8,420 nt of DNA from Candidatus Methanomethylophilaceae archaeon (GCA_017455785.1 JAFSYZ010000237.1:1-8420); one strand, 5' to 3'. Counted from the stretch's first letter, positions 1 through 5,123 are shown. A program made the numbers and translations. The notes: generated from the letters alone by a model not told the origin.

Positions 1-126
1 AGCGTGAAAGAGCTCATTACTGACAAATATCTTCTGTCGATGATAGCGAACTACAAGATGATCCTCTTATCGCACCTGCCCGGGATGACCTACGGATATG
101 TGGTCCAGGAGAGCTCATACTATTGA
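1..126 (+). CDS. C-terminal end of an unrecognised protein (partial)
   Basis: An open frame enters from the left edge and ends at TGA 124-126, giving 41 residues that begin SVKELITDKYLL and end VVQESSYY. The composition is mixed hydrophobic and charged, as in a folded soluble protein, and the frame has no internal stop. I do not recognise the family. It converges on the minus-strand gene ending at 211, with a stem-loop in the 84-bp gap. Only the tail is visible, so the function cannot be assigned. Confidence 0.55.
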   Translation, partial: SVKELITDKYLLSMIANYKMILLSHLPGMTYGYVVQESSYY

Positions 127-169
127 TGATCGTGATACTTGAGGTTTTCTAGATTCAGAATAAATTTGA

Positions 170-188
170 GGGTGGGAAATCCCCGCCC
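170..188. terminator. Stem-loop between convergent genes
   Basis: GGGTGGG (170-176) pairs with CCCGCCC (182-188) around the loop AAATC. The stem is 7 bp with one G-U wobble. It lies between the + strand gene ending at 126 and the minus-strand gene ending at 211. On the minus strand it is followed by a T-containing AT-rich stretch, so a terminator or 3'-end stabiliser for the minus operon is plausible. It is followed by no T-run on the + strand. Confidence 0.4.
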
Positions 189-210
189 GTCAGAATCGTT
201 CACGATATCC

Positions 211-1167
211 TCATGCGGGATTGAAATTGGATTTCTCGCGTTTGCATCTGGGACAATGCCAATCATCCGGCAGTTCGCTGAACGGGGTTCCCGGTGGTAT
301 CCCCTGCGTGGGATCGCCCTTCTCCGGATCATAGACGAATCCGCACACCCCGCAGATATATTTCCCGGTCGCCGTACGGTATACTATCTCTCCGACAGGT
401 TTCGACCACGGAGGATAATCCAGATCGATCACCTTCATATCTTCCAGATTCTCATACCCAAGCGGCGTATGGGTCGAGAGATAGACAGTAGGATGATTCC
501 TGATGAATGCACGTACATTATCCAAGGTCTCCCTTGCAGCTTTAAGGTCCTCATAGGCCACTGACAGCTTGTTCCCGTAGAGAGCTTCGTCCGTATACGT
601 GATGTCACCGTGGAACATGAAGAACAGACCCTTATCCTCAGCGATGATTATGCTGTTGCCCTTGGTGTGCCCTTTGGCCTCTATTATCCTTATCCCTTCG
701 GCCACCTTCTGGGACCTGGGGAATTCATGATACGATCCGTCCCCGTAGGTGAGACGGACTATGTTGTCACCCTTGAGATCCAATGCATCGGCGTCCTCTG
801 GGGATATGTAGACCTTAGCATTCGGGAATGAGGATATCATTCCCGTATGATCATCGTGCTTGTGGGTTATCAGTATCTTGGAGATTCGATCAGGCGTATA
901 ACCGGCTGTTTTCAATGCATCAAGGTAGTCCTCGATCCTGTTGCCCATGTACAACGGCGTCCTATCTTCAGGAACGGCATCAGGTACGCCATCAGGCATT
1001 CCGGTGTCCACCAGGATCACCTCGTCATCGGTCTCGATAACGAAATTCTGGAGACTGGAGCGGTATCTGACAGTAGGGTCAAAATCTCCCTGGTCCCCCT
1101 CTCCTCCGAATGCGAACGGCTGAGTCATAAAACCGTTTTCGTAGAGTTTCACTGCGTTAATCTTCAT
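211..1167 (-). CDS. Metallo-beta-lactamase-fold hydrolase fused to C-terminal rubredoxin
   Basis: The protein has 318 residues and two domains. Residues ~1-255 form a metallo-beta-lactamase fold with a complete dinuclear metal set: HKHDDH (H102, H104, D106, H107), H167 in KGHTKGN, D188 in HGDITYT and H233 in STHTP. The pattern is closest to the lactonase/glyoxalase II-like branch and not to flavodiiron proteins, whose motif is HxExD. Residues ~267-318 are a rubredoxin with C272-x-x-C275 and C305-x-x-C308, plus the typical GDP, PPGT and LPDDWHCP segments, so one Fe(Cys)4 centre for electron transfer is expected. The ATG at 1167 is chosen because GAGGT lies 7 nt upstream; an ATG at 1182 would lack a site. 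It is the last gene of the four-gene operon. The substrate is unknown; a redox-linked or oxygen-response role is inferred from the rubredoxin and the ferritin-like neighbour. Confidence 0.88.
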   Translation of the reverse strand: MKINAVKLYENGFMTQPFAFGGEGDQGDFDPTVRYRSSLQNFVIETDDEVILVDTGMPDGVPDAVPEDRTPLYMGNRIEDYLDALKTAGYTPDRISKILITHKHDDHTGMISSFPNAKVYISPEDADALDLKGDNIVRLTYGDGSYHEFPRSQKVAEGIRIIEAKGHTKGNSIIIAEDKGLFFMFHGDITYTDEALYGNKLSVAYEDLKAARETLDNVRAFIRNHPTVYLSTHTPLGYENLEDMKVIDLDYPPWSKPVGEIVYRTATGKYICGVCGFVYDPEKGDPTQGIPPGTPFSELPDDWHCPRCKREKSNFNPA

Positions 1168-1193
1168 TTCATAACCTCTCATATATCAAATCG

Positions 1194-1580
1194 TCAGAAT
1201 GTCCTTTTCAAACATACTGTCCCTTCTCTTTGACTGCATGGACAGATGCCATCATCACTGAAACCCAGTCCCCTACAGATCCTATCGGTCCTTCCGTTGA
1301 TGTCCATAGAATGAATGGATAAAGAAGATATCCCTTGGTTAATGACGTCAGCCATGACGGCCCTCAGCAGTTCCTGTTCTGTATCCTCAGGGGCGGAATC
1401 TACGGTATAAAGGAGTTTGATATTGTTTTTGTTAAAGCCAACGATCCCGACAGGTACGTCGGAATCGATGGCCAGGAAGTATCTCATGTTGGATGAGGCA
1501 GTTCCGGATAATCCTCCTTTTGTACGGTATTCATCCAGCAGTTCGCTACCTATGGAACCGTCATAGGATACCACCTTCAT
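1194..1580 (-). CDS. GNAT-like acetyltransferase domain protein (short)
   Basis: The protein has 128 residues. The segment FLAIDSDVPVGIVGF resembles the central strands of the GNAT fold. It is followed by a helix (EDTEQELLRAVMADVINQ), a strand and the end motif GRTDRICRGLGFSDDG, which resembles the N-x-x-A-x-x-x-Y-x-x-x-GF region of acetyltransferases. The N-terminus is shorter than usual, and the acetyl-CoA pyrophosphate loop (Q/R-x-x-G-x-G/A) is not evident (VDSAPED instead), so catalytic activity is doubtful. Cysteines cluster near the C-terminus (C-P-C and VCLK). It lies 34 nt after the winged-helix gene and 26 nt before the MBL-rubredoxin gene on the same strand, with AGGA about 8 nt before its ATG. 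The substrate is unknown, and the family call rests on fold-pattern similarity only. Confidence 0.6.
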   Translation of the reverse strand: MKVVSYDGSIGSELLDEYRTKGGLSGTASSNMRYFLAIDSDVPVGIVGFNKNNIKLLYTVDSAPEDTEQELLRAVMADVINQGISSLSIHSMDINGRTDRICRGLGFSDDGICPCSQREGTVCLKRTF

Positions 1581-1614
1581 GCGACACTTCCTGATGCCTG
1601 TGCCAACATGGAAC

Positions 1615-1797
1615 TCATTTTTTGGCGGGTTCCCATTTGCATCTAACGGGAGACACGATGGTGCCGTCCTTCTTCATGGCAGCGAATTCCTTGTCCACGA
1701 CCTTCCTGTCGAGTCCTGTGAGTTCCGCCACCTTGCCTGCGTTCAAGGGTTCACCTGCTTTCTTCATCGCTTCAAGTATCACTTCTCTGTCGCTCAT
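1615..1797 (-). CDS. Small winged-helix DNA-binding protein
   Basis: The protein has 60 residues: EVILEAMKKAGEPLNAGKVAEL (helices 1-2), then TGLDRKVVDKEFAAMKKDG as the recognition helix, then TIVSPVRCKWEP as the wing. This is a compact helix-turn-helix/winged-helix fold like the small MarR/ArsR-type regulators common in methanogens. The start is the ATG at 1797 because GAGGTG precedes it by 7 nt. An in-frame extension to 1896 would overlap the ferritin-like gene and reads as low-complexity, so it is rejected. It begins 10 nt after the ferritin-like stop, which implies co-transcription. A local regulator role is inferred, and its operator is not known. Confidence 0.78.
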   Translation of the reverse strand: MSDREVILEAMKKAGEPLNAGKVAELTGLDRKVVDKEFAAMKKDGTIVSPVRCKWEPAKK

Positions 1798-1807
1798 TTT
1801 ATCCACC

Positions 1808-2266
1808 TCACATCTGCCTGAGGATCCAGTTCTGGACACCGATGCACTCGATGAGTTCCAGCTGTTGTTCTCCCCAGTACATGTCTTCTTCCTCATCCTG
1901 ATAGTACTCCTTCAGCATGTCGAACGTAGAATAATCATCTCTGGCCTCTTCTACGATGGGCTTTAGGAACTCGAGTCCGTCCTTCGATACCTGAAGATCG
2001 TACTTCAGCCAAGCAACGGGGTCCTTAGTGATGAAACCTTCCTTCTTGGCTTCCAGTTTCACCTCTCCGCCTAGGTCCAGGATGCGGTCGATACACTTGA
2101 TGACGTATCCCCTCTCCTCTTCCGCATGTTCTGCATACTTCTCCTGGAGTTTTGTCAGCCCGGCTGCACCGAACAACCTTGATTCGATAGCATGACCATC
2201 GGCCTGCTGAGAGAGCTCTGTCACGATTATCTGCATTGCCTTGATGAGTTTGTCCTTGTCTGCCAT
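1808..2266 (-). CDS. Ferritin-like (bacterioferritin-type) four-helix protein
   Basis: The protein has 152 residues, close to the ~155-160 of bacterioferritins. The second helix (LQEKYAEHAEEERGYVIKCI, then DRILDLGG) and the last one (DEEEDMYWGEQQLELIECIG, then VQNWI) align by eye with the E. coli Bfr helices around E51-H54 and E127-H130, so this is a ferritin-like helical bundle for iron storage or oxidative protection. Oddly, the two histidines of the Bfr ferroxidase E-x-x-H motifs appear replaced by Tyr54 and Asp128, and the haem-ligand Met52 by Arg52. Iron oxidation may therefore be altered or lost. The ATG at 2266 is chosen over the TTG at 2287 because GGGGT lies about 7 nt before it. It is the first gene of the operon, with its promoter just upstream. 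Confidence 0.8.
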   Translation of the reverse strand: MADKDKLIKAMQIIVTELSQQADGHAIESRLFGAAGLTKLQEKYAEHAEEERGYVIKCIDRILDLGGEVKLEAKKEGFITKDPVAWLKYDLQVSKDGLEFLKPIVEEARDDYSTFDMLKEYYQDEEEDMYWGEQQLELIECIGVQNWILRQM

Positions 2267-2306
2267 GTTAGACCCCTTTTTGAGCAATATTGTTTAAAAA
2301 CTGAGT

Positions 2307-2315
2307 GTATTTAAC
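2307..2315 (-). promoter_or_regulatory. TATA box of the ferritin-like operon
   Basis: On the minus strand this reads GTTAAATAC, the same nonamer found upstream of the acetate-transporter gene. It sits about 45 nt before the ATG at 2266. With the usual archaeal spacing of 24-26 nt, the start site falls near 2285, giving a leader of about 19 nt that contains the ribosome site. The position is inferred from spacing and sequence. Confidence 0.5.
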
Positions 2316-2332
2316 TTAACCCAACCCGTTAT

Positions 2333-2374
2333 ATTCATTTTTTTACGTTCGGGTCAAAGCATAAAAAAATGAAT
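2333..2374. terminator. Perfect 13-bp inverted repeat with T7 arms after the TetR gene
   Basis: ATTCATTTTTTTA (2333-2345) and TAAAAAAATGAAT (2362-2374) are perfect inverted copies separated by 16 nt. The repeat starts 3 nt after the TetR stop codon. Each strand carries a T7 run, which is the archaeal intrinsic termination signal, so it most likely ends TetR transcription and could act in both directions. It also lies directly upstream of the ferritin operon promoter, so a protein-binding role there cannot be excluded. Confidence 0.55.
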
Positions 2375-2376
2375 CT

Positions 2377-2943
2377 TCATAACAGATAGGGTCTAAGACG
2401 GTATGGGAGACCTTCTTCGAAGAGTTCGGCCACCTTCTCAGGCGAAATAGTACAACCTTCTATCAACCAGTCGTAAGTGTATCTTACCGTTCCCAGACAA
2501 TATAACTTGACGAATTCGGCGATGTCCTTAGGGACACGCTTTTCGGGACCAAGTTTCTTTTCGATTTCATTCATGAGCAACCCGATATTCACCTCTTCCA
2601 TTATGCTCATGAACTCTGACCTTCCGTTGACATGCGCCAGGGCATCGATGACGAAACGACAGTTAGCGGAGTAGTATTCCAATGCATCCAGCAGAGTGTC
2701 CTTCCAATTGTAGTCGTCACTATTGAAATTGTTCATGAAACAAGAACTGTCATTGATATAAATCCAGACGATGAGTGCATGCTTGTCCTTGAAATGATTA
2801 TAAAAGGTTGGAGCGGTCATCCCGCAACCTTTCGCTATATCGGCCACGGTGATCTTCGAAGCAGGTTTCTCGGATAGCAGTCTGCGATAGGAATCACCAA
2901 AGGCTTCCTTCGTCCTCTGTGATTTGGAATTGCCATCCTTCAT
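2377..2943 (-). CDS. TetR/AcrR-family transcriptional regulator
   Basis: The protein has 188 residues, a normal TetR length. The N-terminal DNA-binding domain is clear: RTKEAFGDSYRRLLSEKPAS, then KITVADIAKGCGMTAPTFYN and HFKDKHALI (about residues 10-58), with the helix-turn-helix at 31-51 and the typical TFYNHFKDK end. The rest is a helical ligand and dimerisation domain with no recognisable ligand signature. The ATG at 2943 has no strong ribosome site upstream, which suggests a leaderless or weakly initiated message. It is upstream of and on the same strand as the ferritin-like operon, but separated from it by a terminator-like repeat and a separate promoter, so it is probably its own transcription unit. 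Targets may include its own promoter and the stress operon; this is inference. Confidence 0.88.
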   Translation of the reverse strand: MKDGNSKSQRTKEAFGDSYRRLLSEKPASKITVADIAKGCGMTAPTFYNHFKDKHALIVWIYINDSSCFMNNFNSDDYNWKDTLLDALEYYSANCRFVIDALAHVNGRSEFMSIMEEVNIGLLMNEIEKKLGPEKRVPKDIAEFVKLYCLGTVRYTYDWLIEGCTISPEKVAELFEEGLPYRLRPYLL

Positions 2944-2972
2944 GAAATATGTGAAGTGATATGATTATTTCA
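2943..2972. promoter_or_regulatory. Possible TetR operator (inverted repeat)
   Basis: TGAAATA (2943-2949) and TATTTCA (2966-2972) form 7-bp inverted arms around 16 nt, touching the TetR start codon. TetR regulators commonly bind a palindrome over their own promoter. The arms are AT-rich and could arise by chance. Confidence 0.3.
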
Positions 2973-2991
2973 ATTTCTGTAATTCAGGATC

Positions 2992-3139
2992 ATTGGTATT
3001 TGAACCGACATGTGCATTAGCATTAAGATCTAAGAATCGATGAGTGGGCCCCCCCGAACTTGAAATAAGAAAGGCCAGCAGTCAAAAAATAAATACAATG
3101 ACTCCTCAAAACAGGGCATTGGATTGGTTCAAATCCAAT
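2992..3139 (+). repeat. Structured ~145-bp repeat, copy 1 (left flank of Fic module)
   Basis: The element is bounded by inverted ends: ATTGG(T)ATTTGAACC (2992-3006) and GGTTCAAATCCAAT (3126-3139), 14 bp with one bulged base. It contains ATGAGTGGGCCCCCCC (3040-3055) and GGCCAGC. It also has an outer stem TTGAA/TTCAA (3060-3064 with 3128-3132) and an inner imperfect stem CAATG/CATTG around 3096-3120. From 3040 to 3136 it aligns almost without gaps with copy 2 (4058-4153), at about three quarters identity by hand count, and similarity runs on weakly to about 3157. Read on the minus strand, one frame gives GFEPIQCPVLRSHC and then AGLSYF. I take this as DNA repeat sequence, not a gene. Confidence 0.75.
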
Positions 3140-3167
3140 TATTTCAATGATTACGAGTATTGAAATA
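3140..3167. promoter_or_regulatory. Perfect palindrome upstream of the antitoxin gene (operator candidate)
   Basis: TATTTCAAT (3140-3148) and ATTGAAATA (3159-3167) are perfect 9-bp inverted arms with a 10-nt spacer. The palindrome lies between repeat copy 1 and the antitoxin start. Toxin-antitoxin operons are usually autorepressed, so an operator is a reasonable reading; a leader hairpin is an alternative. A TATA-like AATAAATAC sits upstream at 3088-3096, inside the repeat. Confidence 0.4.
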
Positions 3168-3202
3168 GATGTGTGACATATGGAAAAATGGTGGTTTTTA
3201 GA

Positions 3203-3373
3203 ATGATTTCCGACGAATCTAAACTCAGTAGTGCCGTAGCATCCTTGTCTATGGAAGGACTTACTGTGACAGAAGAGGAAATCCAATTGGCTAAGAAATG
3301 CCTTCGCCATGAGATCACCTATGATGATGCAGTGAAGCTTTTAATCGCCAAATATTCTGTGAGTTCGTGCTGA
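3203..3373 (+). CDS. VbhA-like antitoxin of class I Fic system
   Basis: The protein has 56 residues from the ATG at 3203. The helix contains SLSMEG (residues 14-19), which fits the Fic-inhibition motif [S/T]-x-x-x-E-[G/N], whose Glu occupies the ATP gamma-phosphate site of the toxin and blocks AMPylation. The second half (LTVTEEEIQLAKKCLRHEIT, then YDDAVKLLIAKY) matches the antitoxin VbhA domain layout. ATG 3203 is preferred because GGTGG lies 8 nt before it. An in-frame ATG at 3188 and GTG at 3173 would add 5 or 10 residues. The stop overlaps the Fic start (TGATG at 3371-3375), so the two are translationally coupled, antitoxin first. The assignment rests on motif plus neighbour and is strong for function and weaker for the exact start. 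Confidence 0.85.
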   Translation: MISDESKLSSAVASLSMEGLTVTEEEIQLAKKCLRHEITYDDAVKLLIAKYSVSSC

Positions 3374-3972
3374 TGCAACAGAATCAATACGATTACGAAG
3401 AAGACGGTACTTACTGCTACCCCGGTACGAATGTATTGAGGAACAAGTTGAATATTCACGATGGGGATAAATTATCCGACGCAGAGCGTTCCATATCTTT
3501 GGTCAGGATGATAGAATTGGAAGAATATCCGATCAATGGGAATTATGATTTGAACCATCTTAGGATGATCCACAAGGTTCTATTTGGCGATATTTTTGAT
3601 TGGGCGGGAGAATTGCGTACAGTTGACATCTCGAAAGGAACAATGTTCTGCAAGTGCAAGTATATCGAAAGCAATGCTGCCAAACTTTTCAACCAACTTA
3701 GATCCGAGAACAACCTCGTTGGCCTACAGATGGAAGATATGGTGTCCAGATTGGCGTATTATCTCTGTGAGATCAATGCGATACATCCTTTTAGAGAGGG
3801 GAATGGCCGTGCGCAAAGGTTGTTTATCAAACAATTGGCATTTGATACAGGTTACCATCTTGATTTCACAGGGATAACCGATGAGGAAATGATCAACGCA
3901 AGTGTTCGCGGATTTGTCCTAGATTATTCTCACATGGAAATATTGATTAGACGTGGAATATCGAAACTGTGA
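3373..3972 (+). CDS. Fic-domain protein adenylyltransferase (toxin)
   Basis: The protein has 199 residues. The N-terminal segment CYPGTNVLRNKLNIHD is typical of VbhT/class I Fic toxins. DISKGTMFC (85-93) is the flap that positions the target, and HPFREGNGRAQR (138-149) is a complete Fic motif H-x-F-x-[D/E]-GN-G-R-x-x-R: catalytic His138, metal-binding Glu142, and Arg146 and Arg149 for nucleotide binding. It transfers AMP from ATP to a hydroxyl side chain of a target protein; in related systems the targets are topoisomerases. No C-terminal secretion domain is present, so it acts in the host cytoplasm as a toxin held by the antitoxin encoded just upstream. The ATG at 3373 overlaps the antitoxin stop; a GTG at 3367 is an unlikely alternative. 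The pair is framed by two copies of one repeat and is visibly more A+T-rich than the tnpB gene. A T5 run after the stop (from 3982) may terminate transcription. Confidence 0.94.
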   Translation: MQQNQYDYEEDGTYCYPGTNVLRNKLNIHDGDKLSDAERSISLVRMIELEEYPINGNYDLNHLRMIHKVLFGDIFDWAGELRTVDISKGTMFCKCKYIESNAAKLFNQLRSENNLVGLQMEDMVSRLAYYLCEINAIHPFREGNGRAQRLFIKQLAFDTGYHLDFTGITDEEMINASVRGFVLDYSHMEILIRRGISKL

Positions 3973-4010
3973 AAGTCAAACATTTTTGATATAACTTTGA
4001 TTGATGGTTA

Positions 4011-4155
4011 ATTGGATTTGAACCTACAAAGAGCCAGCGATCAAAATTTTAGAGTTAATGAGTGGGCCCCCCGACATTGCAACAGGACAGGCCAGCATCG
4101 GAAAAATTAGTTCAATGACCCTCAAAAACAGGTCATTGAATTGTTGCAAATCCAT
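4011..4155 (+). repeat. Structured ~145-bp repeat, copy 2 (right flank of Fic module)
   Basis: Same orientation as copy 1. The ends are inverted: TGGATTTG (4013-4020) and CAAATCCA (4147-4154). The core has ATGAGTGGGCCCCCC (4058-4072) and GGCCAGC (4090-4096). An outer 8-bp stem TTGCAACA/TGTTGCAA (4077-4084 with 4142-4149) encloses a perfect 10-bp hairpin TTCAATGACC/GGTCATTGAA (4111-4120 with 4131-4140, loop CTCAAAAACA). The left part (4018-4052) also loosely repeats the right part, with TTGAACC and GAGCCAGC against TTGCAAC and GGCCAGC. A C-G pair in this copy's outer stem corresponds to an A-T pair in copy 1, consistent with conservation of the fold. Confidence 0.75.
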
Positions 4156-4160
4156 TTTCG

Positions 4161-4355
4161 TCAATGATCTTCAGAATTATTTGCTTCACCCTCATTTGGG
4201 TGTTCCGCATAATAGATGGCCTTTTGGATTTCGATTTCTTTGAGAAGGTCTTCCTTTGAAGGGAGATAGGTCAGGTATTTGGCTGCGAATAAGCGTTCGG
4301 TAATATGATAACATTCAGATTGGATGAACTCATTACAGGTTTCGTCAGGTATCAT
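4161..4355 (-). CDS. Small acidic hypothetical protein
   Basis: The protein has 64 residues, starting MIPDETCNEFIQSECYHITE, with a helical middle (SKEDLLKEIEIQKAIYYAEH) and an acidic tail. I do not recognise a family. Codon choice looks like that of a real gene, but the ribosome site is weak (AGTGA before the ATG). The stop codon lies in the sequence shared with the downstream edge of repeat copy 1 (TCAATGAT), so the repeat abuts its 3' end and the gene may be a trimmed remnant of a longer one. It could be a regulator or antitoxin-like protein; nothing in the sequence decides this. Confidence 0.42.
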   Translation of the reverse strand: MIPDETCNEFIQSECYHITERLFAAKYLTYLPSKEDLLKEIEIQKAIYYAEHPNEGEANNSEDH

Positions 4356-4425
4356 GTTTCACTGAAATGTCCCACAAAGATTGATTGTTGTTTATCAGTT
4401 TCCGTAGGCGTTTTTGTATAATTCA

Positions 4426-4464
4426 ACACCCATTGTGGGGGCACGAATTGTGCCCCCGGGGTGT
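4426..4464. terminator. GC-rich stem-loop in the 4356-4546 gap
   Basis: GGGGGCAC (4437-4444) and GTGCCCCC (4450-4457) form a perfect 8-bp stem with loop GAATT. ACACCC (4426-4431) and GGGTGT (4459-4464) extend it beyond an internal bulge. It lies between the acetate-transporter 3' end and the start region of the small gene at 4161-4355. There is no T-run directly after it on either strand, so a 3'-end structure or insulator is as likely as a terminator. Confidence 0.4.
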
Positions 4465-4515
4465 ATAATGCCATCCAAAGAGTTTCTCAACGCTGTATCT
4501 ACGGTTTCTTATGGT

Positions 4516-4534
4516 GGCTCCGCAGAGCGGAGCC
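4516..4534 (-). terminator. Stem-loop after the acetate-transporter gene
   Basis: GGCTCCGC (4516-4523) and GCGGAGCC (4527-4534) form a perfect 8-bp stem with a 3-nt loop. It begins 12 nt after the transporter stop codon. The position fits a transcript 3'-end hairpin, although no T-run follows on the minus strand. Confidence 0.5.
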
Positions 4535-4546
4535 GTTTATCTCCGA

Positions 4547-5059
4547 TCAGATGATCGGGAGCAGTTTACCCTCTGTTGCCAGAGCCGTTCCCAGCCAGCA
4601 GGCCTCGAGGAAGTTGAACACTGCGATGACACCTGTGGCGATCCTCAGACCGTCGCTTGCGCCCAGCAACTCCGGGTCCATGAGACCGAAGAACAGGAAC
4701 ACCAGCGTCGTCGTCAGCAGTACCGCGCTGAGGAGCTTGGGTGTCTTCATCAGAATCGACCATACCAGGCAGATCGCGAACACGATCGCGAATGCGATGA
4801 AAGTCCACGAGTCAAGTCCTGTTCCTGCGAGGAACACACCGCTTCCGGCGATCGCCAGTACGACGAATCCGAAGGGGTTGTTCGCCAGGTATGCCATGAG
4901 TGCGCATACCAGGATGATGAATCCCAGGAACGGGAAGTACAGTCCGAAGTTCGTCATCGGCCCGTCAGTCCACAGGTTGCTCAGTGCCAAGGGGACTGAT
5001 ACGATAGCAATGGCGAACAACGCCAGTGCCGTAGGGTCTATGTGCTCTGTCTGAACCAT
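4547..5059 (-). CDS. Acetate transporter homologue, GPR1/FUN34/YaaH (SatP) family
   Basis: The protein has 170 residues and six predicted membrane segments: about 11-30, 38-57, 62-79, 84-103, 108-127 and 138-160. This matches the size and topology of the GPR1/FUN34/YaaH family, which forms oligomeric membrane channels for acetate and succinate. The N-terminal family signature NPAPLGL is degenerate here (IDPTALALF), and the last helix carries NFLEACWLGTALATEG, like the family's final segment. Function is inferred to be acetate uptake or release across the cytoplasmic membrane, useful to an anaerobe that needs acetate for biosynthesis. The ATG at 5059 is supported by a strong GGAGG 8 nt upstream. 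It is a single-gene unit with its own promoter containing duplicated boxes and a hairpin after the stop. Confidence 0.75.
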   Translation of the reverse strand: MVQTEHIDPTALALFAIAIVSVPLALSNLWTDGPMTNFGLYFPFLGFIILVCALMAYLANNPFGFVVLAIAGSGVFLAGTGLDSWTFIAFAIVFAICLVWSILMKTPKLLSAVLLTTTLVFLFFGLMDPELLGASDGLRIATGVIAVFNFLEACWLGTALATEGKLLPII

Positions 5060-5123
5060 TAATTATTCCTCCTTGAGCTTTCGCTCGATTAACTATCGTT
5101 AAAGGAAGTATTTAACTATTGTT
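5060..5123 (-). promoter_or_regulatory. Promoter and leader of the acetate-transporter gene with duplicated boxes
   Basis: On the minus strand GTTAAATAC (5108-5116) is the likely TATA box, placing the start near 5086. The leader then opens with a GAGC-GAAA-GCTC GNRA-type hairpin (5075-5086) just before GGAGG. On the + strand TTAACTATCGTT (5089-5100) and TTAACTATTGTT (5112-5123) are near-identical direct repeats 23 bp apart, about two helical turns. The second covers the TATA box and the first lies between it and the predicted start. The first is also a palindrome, TTAAC/GTTAA (5089-5102). This arrangement fits a repressor operator pair. Confidence 0.5.

Noticed and set aside
139..564. Long + strand frame of 141 codons opposite the MBL-rubredoxin gene
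   Set aside because: It is antisense to the rubredoxin domain and has no family features.
211..1167. Naming the MBL protein as a quorum-quenching AHL lactonase
   Set aside because: The motifs are shared by many MBL hydrolases and the rubredoxin domain points elsewhere; substrate cannot be read from the sequence.
1798..1896. N-terminal extension of the winged-helix gene
   Set aside because: It overlaps the ferritin-like coding region and reads as Ser-rich filler, and a GAGGTG site marks the internal ATG at 1797.
3121..3140. tRNA gene suggested by a perfect T-arm-like ATTGG-TTCAAAT-CCAAT
   Set aside because: No matching acceptor, D or anticodon arms can be folded upstream; the motif is explained by the repeat's inverted end.
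3023..3310. Minus-strand ORF of 95 residues containing GFEPIQCPVL
   Set aside because: It runs through repeat copy 1 and antisense to the antitoxin gene; the matching frame in copy 2 is broken by stops, so it is repeat DNA, not a conserved protein.
2992..4155. Integron attC sites flanking a gene cassette
   Set aside because: The geometry is tempting, but the RYYYAAC and GTTRRRY core boxes are not found at the stem ends and no integrase is present in the window.
4511..4999. + strand frame of 162 codons opposite the acetate transporter
   Set aside because: Composition is dominated by Glu, Gln and Arg from antisense hydrophobic codons; the minus strand has a clear six-helix protein with strong ribosome site.
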